Source of the DNA: an uncultured Prevotella sp.
GTDB lineage: Bacteria > Bacteroidota > Bacteroidia > Bacteroidales > Bacteroidaceae
Reading direction: 5' to 3'
NCBI GenBank assembly: GCA_900317685.1
Contig: ONHQ01000005.1
Coordinates: 32,709-96,708 of the forward strand
Length of the DNA stretch: 64,000 nucleotides
Shown: in pieces, positions 32,887 to 40,513 of the stretch
How positions within the stretch are numbered: the stretch's first letter is position 1
How the letters are laid out: each line of letters starts with the position of its first letter
Notes under the pieces: generated by a model
Seen by the model: the letters and a program-made list of their open reading frames with translations, nothing else
The model's database searches: none
What the model was told of the DNA's origin: nothing
Translations under genes and position numbers: made by a program

Positions 32887-35052
32887 ATGGAAATGAACAA
32901 CTTCGCCATTACTAAGCGCGACGGCTCGAAAGAAGCTTTCTCGCTCGACAAGATCATGAATGCAATCCTCAAAGCATTCAACTCGGTCAACGAACCGATC
33001 AACCTTGGTGCCATCTCCAAGATACTCAGCCATCTCAACATCCAGGATGGCGTGAAAGTGGAGGACATCCAGAACCAAGTGGAGGAGGCGCTCATGAGAG
33101 AGGGCTACTATCGTGTCGCCAAATCGTTTATCATCTACCGTCAGGAGCACAAGGAGGACCGTGAAGTGCTCGACAAGATGAAGTTTCTCTCGGACTATAT
33201 GCAGGCTGAGAACGCTGCTACCGGCTCGAAATTCGATGCCAACGCCAACGTGGAGCACAAGAACATCGCCACGCTCGCCGGTGAGCTGCCAAAGAAAAAC
33301 TTCATCCGTCTGAACCGCCGACTGCTGGTGGAGCGCATCAAGAAGATGTATGGTAAGGAGCTCGCTGACGAGTATATCGACAAGCTCACACACCACTTTA
33401 TATATAAGAACGACGAGACCAACCTCGCCAACTACTGCGCCTCCATCACGATGTACCCCTGGCTCATCGGCGGTACGACGAGCATTGGCGGCAACTCTAC
33501 GGCTCCGACAAACCTCAAGAGCTTCTGCGGTGGTTTCATCAACATGGTGTTCATGGTCAGCAGCATGCTCGCCGGAGCCTGCGCCACACCGGAGTTCCTG
33601 ATGTATATGAACTACTTCATCCAGAAGGAATATGGCAAGGACTACTATACCCATGCCGACGATGTCGTGGATCTCAGCCTGAAGAAGCGCACGATCGACA
33701 AGGTCATCACCGACTGCTTCGAGCAGATCGTCTACTCGCTCAACCAGCCTACCGGTGCCCGCAACTATCAGGCTGTGTTCTGGAACATCAGCTACTACGA
33801 CAAATACTACTTCGACTCCATCTTCGGCAACTTCTACTTCCCCGACGGCACACAGCCCGACTGGAATGGTCTCAACTGGTTGCAGAAACGATTCATGAAG
33901 TGGTTTAACCAGGAACGCACCAAGACGGTGCTCACCTTCCCCGTCGAGACGATGGCCATGCTGACCGAGGACGGTGACTGCAAGGACAAGGAGTGGGCTG
34001 ACTTTGCCGCTGAGATGTATGCCGAGGGTCACAGCTTCTTCACTTATCTGAGCGACAACGCTGACTCGCTGAGCTCGTGCTGCCGTCTGCGCAATGAGAT
34101 TCAGGACAATGGTTTCAGCTATACGCTCGGTGCCGGTGGCGTGTCTACGGGTTCCAAGAGCGTGCTGACCATCAACCTCAACCGTTGTATACAATATGGC
34201 GTGAACCACGATGGCGACTTCCATCCGTTCCTTGAGCATGTCATCGACCTCTGTCATAAAGTACAGCTCGCCTACAACGAGAACCTCAAGGAACTGCAGG
34301 CTCACGGCATGCTGCCGCTCTTTGACGCCGGATACATCAACATCAACCGACAGTATCTTACCATCGGCATCAACGGTCTCGTAGAGGCTGCTGAGTTCAT
34401 GGGCCTGCAGATCACACCCAACGACGACTATAAGCACTTCGTGCAGGACGTGTTGGGCATGGTGGAGAAGTACAACAAGCAATACCGCAGCAAGGAGGTG
34501 ATGTTCAACTGCGAGATGATACCGGCTGAGAATGTCGGTGTCAAGCACGCCAAGTGGGACCGCGAGGACGGATACTTCGTGCCGCGCGACTGCTACAACA
34601 GCTATTTCTATGTAGTGGAGGACGACTCACTGAGCATCCTCGACAAGTTCAAGCTCCATGGCGCTCCCTACATCGAGCACCTCACCGGCGGCTCCGCGCT
34701 GCACATGAACCTCGACGAGCATCTGTCTCAGAAGCAGTATCGTCAGCTCTTCCGTGTCGCCGCTCACGAGGGCTGCAACTATTTCACGTACAACATCCCC
34801 AACACGGTCTGCAACGACTGCGGTCATATCGACAAGCGTTACCTCAAGGAATGCCCTGTCTGCCACTCTAAGAATGTCGACTATCTGACGCGTATCATCG
34901 GCTACCTCAAGCGGGTGAGCAACTTCTCTGAGGCCCGTCAGTCCGAGGCTCACCGCCGCTTCTACGCTGGCATCGACCGTCTGCCGAAGACACAGACGAT
35001 TTCTCTCGGCGAGCGCAGCAAGGCACACCAAATGGTGAAGGAGGAGAAGTAA
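32887..35052 (+). CDS. nrdD: anaerobic (class III) ribonucleoside-triphosphate reductase
   Basis: This 721-residue glycyl-radical enzyme makes deoxynucleoside triphosphates without oxygen. An ATP-cone lies at about 1-95 (ITKRDGSKEAFSLDKIMNAIL), then the ten-stranded barrel. The C-terminal zinc site has CNDCGH and CPVCHS, followed by the radical loop RIIGYLKR with Gly672. The start may be ATG 32887 or ATG 32893, two codons later. nrdG begins three bases after its stop, so the enzyme and its activase are co-translated. This is expected for a strict anaerobe. Confidence 0.97.
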   Translation: MEMNNFAITKRDGSKEAFSLDKIMNAILKAFNSVNEPINLGAISKILSHLNIQDGVKVEDIQNQVEEALMREGYYRVAKSFIIYRQEHKEDREVLDKMKFLSDYMQAENAATGSKFDANANVEHKNIATLAGELPKKNFIRLNRRLLVERIKKMYGKELADEYIDKLTHHFIYKNDETNLANYCASITMYPWLIGGTTSIGGNSTAPTNLKSFCGGFINMVFMVSSMLAGACATPEFLMYMNYFIQKEYGKDYYTHADDVVDLSLKKRTIDKVITDCFEQIVYSLNQPTGARNYQAVFWNISYYDKYYFDSIFGNFYFPDGTQPDWNGLNWLQKRFMKWFNQERTKTVLTFPVETMAMLTEDGDCKDKEWADFAAEMYAEGHSFFTYLSDNADSLSSCCRLRNEIQDNGFSYTLGAGGVSTGSKSVLTINLNRCIQYGVNHDGDFHPFLEHVIDLCHKVQLAYNENLKELQAHGMLPLFDAGYININRQYLTIGINGLVEAAEFMGLQITPNDDYKHFVQDVLGMVEKYNKQYRSKEVMFNCEMIPAENVGVKHAKWDREDGYFVPRDCYNSYFYVVEDDSLSILDKFKLHGAPYIEHLTGGSALHMNLDEHLSQKQYRQLFRVAAHEGCNYFTYNIPNTVCNDCGHIDKRYLKECPVCHSKNVDYLTRIIGYLKRVSNFSEARQSEAHRRFYAGIDRLPKTQTISLGERSKAHQMVKEEK

Positions 35053-35055
35053 GCG

Positions 35056-35517
35056 ATGCTGAAGTACGTTAACACTGACATCGTGTTTCAGGAGATCCCG
35101 GACGAGACGACGCTGGCCATCAACATCTCGCGGTGTCCGTGTCATTGTCCGGAATGTCACAGCAGCTATCTCGCCAAGGACTTCGGCAATCCGCTGTCCA
35201 CAGATGCCATCGACCGGCTGATTGCTGACAACGACGGACTGGTGACGTGTGTCTGCCTGATGGGCGGCGACGCTGAGCCGCAGTCCGTCAACAACCTCGC
35301 CGCTCATGTCCGGGAAAAGCATCCGGGCATGAGAGTGGGGTGGTACAGCGGCCGGCTGCGCATCGACAACGCCATCGACAAACACAACTTCGACTACATC
35401 AAGGTGGGACCCTACATCAAACATCTCGGCCCTCTCAACTGTCGTACGACCAACCAGCGTCTCTATCATGTCGTGAACAACCAGCTCCACGACATCACCG
35501 CTTCCTTCTGGAAGTAA
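35056..35517 (+). CDS. nrdG: anaerobic ribonucleotide reductase activating protein
   Basis: This 153-residue radical-SAM protein generates the glycyl radical on NrdD. The 4Fe-4S motif is C27-x3-C31-x2-C34 in RCPCHCPECHS; Cys29 is an extra Cys within the spacer. LMGGDAEPQSV is the SAM-contact GGE/D-type segment. The length is typical. It directly follows nrdD and is the last gene of that operon. Confidence 0.93.
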   Translation: MLKYVNTDIVFQEIPDETTLAINISRCPCHCPECHSSYLAKDFGNPLSTDAIDRLIADNDGLVTCVCLMGGDAEPQSVNNLAAHVREKHPGMRVGWYSGRLRIDNAIDKHNFDYIKVGPYIKHLGPLNCRTTNQRLYHVVNNQLHDITASFWK

Positions 35518-35536
35518 GGAACGAATAAATAAAAAA

Positions 35537-35561
35537 GCCAGGAACCTTTTGGGAACCTGGC
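35537..35561 (-). terminator. hairpin after nrdG
   Basis: GCCAGG pairs with CCTGGC around a loop. On the minus strand it is followed by a run of six T, so it fits a minus-strand terminator better than an nrdG terminator. Confidence 0.45.
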
Positions 35562-35578
35562 ATTGTAACGTTTTTGAG

Positions 35579-35710
35579 GCACAGCGGATATTCTCCGTGG
35601 AATGATGGAGATTCTGTATATTCTCCAATATGTGGGCATCCTTTACTACTAACTATATTCGATTCAGCGAAGAAGCATCATATCCGATCCACGGAAAATA
35701 TCCACTGCAC
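35579..35710. repeat. long imperfect palindrome, family copy A
   Basis: The left end GCACAGCGGATATTCTCCG and right end CGGAAAATATCCACTGCAC are inverted repeats of each other. The right half (35647-35710) recurs as a direct repeat at 36105-36168. Confidence 0.75.
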
Positions 35711-35743
35711 TCTTTTTCCTTTTAACGCGCCATCTACGATGCC

Positions 35744-35803
35744 ATCAAGAATATAAACGAATATCGAGAATATATATTCGTTATATTCGGATATATTCTT
35801 GAT
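35744..35803. repeat. nested AT-rich inverted repeats
   Basis: ATCAAGAATATA (35744-35755) is inverted as TATATTCTTGAT (35792-35803). Inside, AACGAATAT (35756-35764) is inverted as ATATTCGTT (35774-35782). Confidence 0.7.
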
Positions 35804-35850
35804 TCCGCGTAGCGGGACGTTAACTTAAAAACGTATCATAGTCAGGCCGC

Positions 35851-35885
35851 TGAGGGCAGCGACCCTCCCGGAAGCTGCCCTCAGG
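35851..35885. other. perfect 11-bp GC-rich hairpin
   Basis: CTGAGGGCAGC (35851-35861) pairs with GCTGCCCTCAG (35875-35885) around a 13-base loop. No T-tract follows. Confidence 0.65.
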
Positions 35886-36012
35886 GGACAACATTGCAAC
35901 TGAAGCCACGCGCTATTTTGACATATGTTGGACAAAAAATTGATAACAGCAGGTAGATGTGGTCGTGTGTTGCTACATTACTTCGTATTGGTAGCCAGCA
36001 CCACGAAGAAAA

Positions 36013-36099
36013 GGAAAATAGTCATGGACAGGCTTTAACTCCTCATGGAGCTCTGAGTCTCAGCCCTACAGGGTTAAAGCCTGTCCAGGACTATTTTCC
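36013..36099. other. large stem-loop with 27-base arms
   Basis: GGAAAATAGTC plus GGACAGGCTTTAAC (36013-36039) pairs with GTTAAAGCCTGTCC plus GACTATTTTCC (36073-36099), interrupted by one two-base mismatch, around a 33-base loop. It sits directly before the palindrome half copy. Confidence 0.8.
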
Positions 36100-36104
36100 A
36101 TTCC

Positions 36105-36168
36105 TACTAATATAATCGATTCAGCGAAGAAACATCATATCCGATCCACGGAAAATATCCACTGTGCC
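36105..36168. repeat. half copy of the palindromic repeat (copy C)
   Basis: It is nearly identical to 35647-35710, sharing CGATTCAGCGAAGAA and ATCCACGGAAAATATCCACT. The left arm is missing or replaced by the stem-loop. Confidence 0.75.
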
Positions 36169-36212
36169 GTTTTTAGGAGGAAATGAGTTTGCCGTGGAAT
36201 GACAGCCGCAGC

Positions 36213-39200
36213 TTACGATTCGTCGGCCGTTTGCTCCTTGGGCAGATGGCCGTAGTGTTTCTTATAGAGCCGCGAGAAATAGCGTGGCGTGTTGAAGCCC
36301 ACGCGCGAGGATAGGTCAGCGATGCTGATATTCGGCTCTTTCTCCAAGATACGCTGGGCCTCTTCCAGTCTGATATGGTTGATGAAATCGACGATACCCA
36401 TCCCCGTTAAGGCCCGCAGTTTGTTATAGAGCGTCGACGAGCTGACAAGCATCTCGCGGGCAAAAGTCTCGCGGTCGAATTCGCTGTCGTTGAAGTGCTG
36501 ACGCACGCAGTCGGTGGCCTTTGTCAAGAATACTTGTTCAGGACTACTGTAGTGCGTGGCCTGAGCTCCATCAGAGGGCTTAGAGCCGTTTTGAGATTTT
36601 CCCTCTTTCTTCTGCATGAACTTCTCTCTGATGCGCATTCTGTTGGCAATGATGCTGTCGATATGCAACCGCAGACTATCTAACTTGAAAGGCTTGACGA
36701 TGTAGTCATCTGCACCGATGTTGTAGCCAGTGTCCCTGTCCTCGTCACTCGTCTTGGCTGTCAGCAAGATCACGGGCAGTTGAGCATAGTCCTTGCTCTC
36801 CTTGATGCGTCGCGTGAGTTCCTCACCGTCCATGACCGGCATCATCACGTCGCTGACAACCAAATCCAACTCTTCGCGCTGAATCATGTTCCAGGCTTGT
36901 TGTCCGTTCCGAGCCGTCAAGACGTGATAGTATTTGCCGAGAAGCTGTCCGAGCAGTTTCAGGAGTTCTTCATTGTCTTCTACAATGAGAATCTTGTAAC
37001 TGTCCTCACCGGCGTCCTCCACGCCTTGCTCACCTTCTGCCGGTTTGTTATTTTCAGCAGTGATGACTGTCTCGGCAACTAATGGTTGCTGTTTTGTATC
37101 CCTGACAGCCTTTTGCTCACTGATTTCTTCTGGTTGGTAAGCATTGCGTTTCAGCGGTAGCGTTACGGTAAAAGTAGTGCCGGTGCCTTCCTGACTCTGA
37201 CATGTGATCCGCCCATGATGGAGGCTGACCAGATCGTGCACCAAAGAGAGACCGATGCCCGTGCCATGCAGATTCATCGCACGATAGTCACCATCGAGGA
37301 AGCGCGTATAGAGTCGTTTCATCTTGTCTTTGGGGATGCCGATGCCCTCATCGCTCACAACAATTACGGCGTTGCTCTTTACTTGTTTCAAGCTGATGCT
37401 TACCTTGCCATACTCCTTATTATATTTTATGGCGTTGGAGATGAGATTGGTCAGTATTGTCTCTACCTTGTCCGGGTCAAACCAGCCGGTAAAATGTTGG
37501 GCAGGCATGTTCACGACCATCTGATTGTGGTGGAGATACTCTAATGGCTTTAGCGCGTTACAGACATTTTGTACGAAGACCGACAGATCCCCATGGCTGA
37601 CCAGCAGTTTAAGCTGGCCGGCCTGAGACTTCCTGACTTCGAGAATTTGCCGAAGCTGACGGGTAATATGTGAGATGTTGTTTTGTACCCTTTGACAGTA
37701 ATCGTCCAATTCCGGATGTCTGTCACGCATCTCGTCCATCGTGGCGGAGATGACCGTCAGCGGTGTCAGCAAGTCATGAGTGATGTTCGTAAAGATGACA
37801 GCCATCTGCAAACGGTTATTGGTCTTGATATGCTCTTCATACATCCTCATACCAACCAATACCGCAATGATGGCGAGCGAGCCCCAGAGGATCATAGCCC
37901 ACCATGTGGCATACCAGGGCGGAAGGACGTTGAGCGTGATCGTGTAGGGCAGCGTCTGCCATTGTCCTTGGCTGTTCACCGCCTTCACCTTTAGGCGGTA
38001 GGTACCCGACGGCAAGTTCTGATAGACCACCTGACGGTCAGTGCCATATACCCAGTGCCGGTCATAACCCGCCAAGAAATAGGCATAACGGTTCTGGTTG
38101 ACGTTGGAATAGGAGAGGAGCGCCACCTCCACGCCGATCTTCTTCACGGTATTCGGGATGTCTAGTGCCTTGGTATAGGACGGCATCTCATGGGAAATCT
38201 GGCTGCGGCGGGTAGAGTCGAGTTGGGCCAGTGACTCCCCGTCGATGAGTATGTCGGTCACTAAGAGGGTTCCTGCCGCCTTGTGCTGAGAAGTATGTTT
38301 CAAACTGTCGGGACAGAAAGAGAAAAATCCTGTTCTGCTGCCATAGTACATCTCATTTCCATTCATATAAGCACCATTCGGCGAAAACAGCAGATGATCG
38401 ATACCGTCTTCTTGCGTGTAGCAGACCACATCGGCATGCTGGTCGTCATGGACAGACAGCCTGAACAGTCCTATTTCGGTCGCCACCCACAGATCTCCGT
38501 TGTGATCTTCATTGATCGTGTAGGCCTGATCTGCATAGATATGAAATGTATGACGCACAGACACGAAGGCATCTCGATGAGAATTATATCGGAAGAGTCC
38601 GCCATTGGGCGAGATGGCCCAGAGACGCCGTTGACTGTCTTCGTAGCATAGGGTGGCTTCGTTGACGTTAAAGTTGTTGTTGCTCGGGCAATATTGTCGA
38701 CACGGAATGGGTGCAGCATTCAGTCTGCGACCATCGAGTACGATGATACCCTCGTTGTCGGTGGCCAACCAAATCTTGCCATCGTGTGTCTGAGTGATAC
38801 CTCTTACATCGATGTCAGTGAGTTCCCTGCCCTGATTGGTCAAACGCAAAAAGTAACCGTGTCCATCCGGCAGCATGACGCTGACACCGGTGCGCTGACC
38901 TATCCATACACGATGCTGATGGTCTTCATACAAGGTACAGATATAGTTGTCGTGGAGAAATGGGGTGTTTGTATCATTCATCAGTCGGGTCTGCCCATCA
39001 GATTGTCGTACGATAACACCATAACTACTACTACCAAACCATATTTCACCATTGTCGCGACGGATTACCGACGGGATCTTGGCCGTCATCGAGTTTTGCG
39101 GAAGTGAAGCAAAACCAGGAATGTTGCGGCCATACACTGTTTTTCCTGATACGCGGTCGTAGAGAGCAAGGCCGTATGGGCGCAATCCCAACCAGAAATA

Positions 39201-40307
39201 GCGGTCGTCGGTAGTGCAGAGCGACAGCACAGCACTGATGGGCAACTGATTTTGCTGTTCCAGTGTCCAATTATGAAAGAGGGATGCTCGCGTGTTGACC
39301 TGCACGATGCCATTGTTCATCGTCGCTATCCATAGGTCTCCACGTCCGTTGGTAGCCAGTGCATAGCTGAAATCGAGGGGAGTTGCTCCCGCCATGGTCA
39401 TATTTTGCCATTGAGCATCACGGCTTTTCAGATCTAAGACTGACACGCCCTCACGTGAGCAGGCCCACAAGGTATGTGACTGCTGGTCCTCTACGATCTG
39501 ATAGTACGTGTCGAAGTGCTGAGGAGAATAGGGGTAGGCGTGTATCTGCGGGTTGCGATAGTCATAAGGCCGGTCAAGGCGCACCATGCCACGGCACCAC
39601 GTCCCCACCCATAGCCGATGAAGATGATCGAAGAATAGCGTGTGGGCTGACTGCCGGTCATTGAACATTGGATATTGATAGAAAAGGTGCTTCTTGCGGT
39701 CATATCTCAGCAGTCCACTGTGCCAGGTACCTATAAACAGGTTGCCTTTCTTGTCATCAAGAATACTTTTCACGCTGTAGTAGCCCAGCTGATGCCGCTG
39801 TCCTTTACTGTCAATGACCGTCATTTTATTACCATCCAAATCGTGGAGTCGCTTAGATTTAGGGTTGTAGCACGTCAGTCCTCCGTCTGTTCCCACCCAG
39901 ACACATCCGTCGGATGTCACAGACAGACAGTAGATCACCCGCTGATTCTCGCCAGGCAGTCTCACGGTATGCCATTCACCCGTGCGGCGGTCAAGGCAGA
40001 CGAGTCCGTCACGAGTGCCAATCCATAGCATATCTTCATTGCCTTCCGCCATGCAGTTGACCGTGTTGCTCGGCAGTTGCTGGGAGTTGATCAGCAGAGA
40101 GCGGTAGTCATGAACCGTGTAGCCGTCGTAGGACTTCAGTCCACTGGTCGTGCCGATCCATATCAGTCCCTTCTTGTCGAGCATCATGCACAGCACGTCG
40201 TTGGACGAAGGCAACGTCACGGGTTGGGAAAATCGCAAGGGGATGCCCAACGCTATGCATGGTACGGCAATGAACAAAGCTATATATATAATAAGGTGTC
40301 TGGTCAT
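36213..40307 (-). CDS. hybrid two-component system sensor-regulator (HTCS)
   Basis: This 1364-residue one-protein signalling system controls a PUL. After an N-terminal signal come two-bladed-propeller sensor repeats (about 25-690) with many IWIGT/LWVGT-type Reg_prop strands, such as KGLIWIGTTSGLKSYDG. A Y_Y_Y domain (about 695-775) and one membrane helix (AMILWGSLAIIAVLVGM) follow. The kinase has HisKA with His844 (NITHDLLTPL) and an HATPase with GIGIPKDKM and GTGIGLSL. The receiver has Asp1153 (VVSDVMMP), and an AraC-type helix-turn-helix ends the protein. It is divergent from GH128 and presumably activates the locus at 40.5-59.2 kb when it binds the released oligosaccharide. Its promoter has TATCTTTG (minus, 40350-40357). 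Confidence 0.95.
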   Translation of the reverse strand: MTRHLIIYIALFIAVPCIALGIPLRFSQPVTLPSSNDVLCMMLDKKGLIWIGTTSGLKSYDGYTVHDYRSLLINSQQLPSNTVNCMAEGNEDMLWIGTRDGLVCLDRRTGEWHTVRLPGENQRVIYCLSVTSDGCVWVGTDGGLTCYNPKSKRLHDLDGNKMTVIDSKGQRHQLGYYSVKSILDDKKGNLFIGTWHSGLLRYDRKKHLFYQYPMFNDRQSAHTLFFDHLHRLWVGTWCRGMVRLDRPYDYRNPQIHAYPYSPQHFDTYYQIVEDQQSHTLWACSREGVSVLDLKSRDAQWQNMTMAGATPLDFSYALATNGRGDLWIATMNNGIVQVNTRASLFHNWTLEQQNQLPISAVLSLCTTDDRYFWLGLRPYGLALYDRVSGKTVYGRNIPGFASLPQNSMTAKIPSVIRRDNGEIWFGSSSYGVIVRQSDGQTRLMNDTNTPFLHDNYICTLYEDHQHRVWIGQRTGVSVMLPDGHGYFLRLTNQGRELTDIDVRGITQTHDGKIWLATDNEGIIVLDGRRLNAAPIPCRQYCPSNNNFNVNEATLCYEDSQRRLWAISPNGGLFRYNSHRDAFVSVRHTFHIYADQAYTINEDHNGDLWVATEIGLFRLSVHDDQHADVVCYTQEDGIDHLLFSPNGAYMNGNEMYYGSRTGFFSFCPDSLKHTSQHKAAGTLLVTDILIDGESLAQLDSTRRSQISHEMPSYTKALDIPNTVKKIGVEVALLSYSNVNQNRYAYFLAGYDRHWVYGTDRQVVYQNLPSGTYRLKVKAVNSQGQWQTLPYTITLNVLPPWYATWWAMILWGSLAIIAVLVGMRMYEEHIKTNNRLQMAVIFTNITHDLLTPLTVISATMDEMRDRHPELDDYCQRVQNNISHITRQLRQILEVRKSQAGQLKLLVSHGDLSVFVQNVCNALKPLEYLHHNQMVVNMPAQHFTGWFDPDKVETILTNLISNAIKYNKEYGKVSISLKQVKSNAVIVVSDEGIGIPKDKMKRLYTRFLDGDYRAMNLHGTGIGLSLVHDLVSLHHGRITCQSQEGTGTTFTVTLPLKRNAYQPEEISEQKAVRDTKQQPLVAETVITAENNKPAEGEQGVEDAGEDSYKILIVEDNEELLKLLGQLLGKYYHVLTARNGQQAWNMIQREELDLVVSDVMMPVMDGEELTRRIKESKDYAQLPVILLTAKTSDEDRDTGYNIGADDYIVKPFKLDSLRLHIDSIIANRMRIREKFMQKKEGKSQNGSKPSDGAQATHYSSPEQVFLTKATDCVRQHFNDSEFDRETFAREMLVSSSTLYNKLRALTGMGIVDFINHIRLEEAQRILEKEPNISIADLSSRVGFNTPRYFSRLYKKHYGHLPKEQTADES
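40280..40299 (+). repeat. dispersed motif copy 3, inside the HTCS signal peptide
   Basis: CTATATATATAATAAGGTGT on the plus strand. Read on the minus strand it encodes RHLIIY at residues 3-8 of the HTCS. The same six residues arise from the copy at 54593-54610. Confidence 0.6.
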
Positions 40308-40349
40308 TATATAGTAATGGGTTATAGAATGTTATGCGCTTCTTTAGTG

Positions 40350-40357
40350 CAAAGATA
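40350..40357 (-). promoter_or_regulatory. -7 box of the HTCS gene
   Basis: TATCTTTG on the minus strand, 43 bases upstream of the start codon. Confidence 0.6.
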
Positions 40358-40418
40358 ATAAAAATGTAATAAATAAAGACACGTCAGTCCGTTTTTATCA
40401 TATCGTGAACATACAAAT

Positions 40419-40431
40419 GTCATATTATGAC
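40419..40431. promoter_or_regulatory. 13-base palindrome upstream of GH128
   Basis: GTCATATTATGAC is a perfect palindrome around a central T. It lies 22 bases before the GH128 -7 box, in the HTCS-GH128 divergent gap, and is a possible regulator site. Confidence 0.4.
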
Positions 40432-40453
40432 GGTGTGTTATGTTATATAAAGC

Positions 40454-40461
40454 TAACTTTG
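40454..40461 (+). promoter_or_regulatory. -7 box of the GH128 gene
   Basis: TAACTTTG matches TAnnTTTG, 52 bases before the GH128 start codon. Confidence 0.6.
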
Positions 40462-40513
40462 CAATCAACCAAAACATCACCTATTACATTTTTAACTAAT
40501 AACTAACACTATT

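Larger units (their letters stand above)
35518..36212. other. 695-base gene-free region packed with inverted repeats
   Basis: In order it holds a hairpin at 35537-35561, palindrome copy A at 35579-35710, nested inverted repeats at 35744-35803, a perfect 11-bp hairpin at 35851-35885, a 27-base-arm stem-loop at 36013-36099, and a half copy of the palindrome at 36105-36168. No open frame with coding character is visible. Confidence 0.6.

Noticed and set aside
32866-34548. Minus-strand open frame of 560 codons
   Set aside because: It is antisense to nrdD, which is unmistakable. No motif is seen in the antisense translation.
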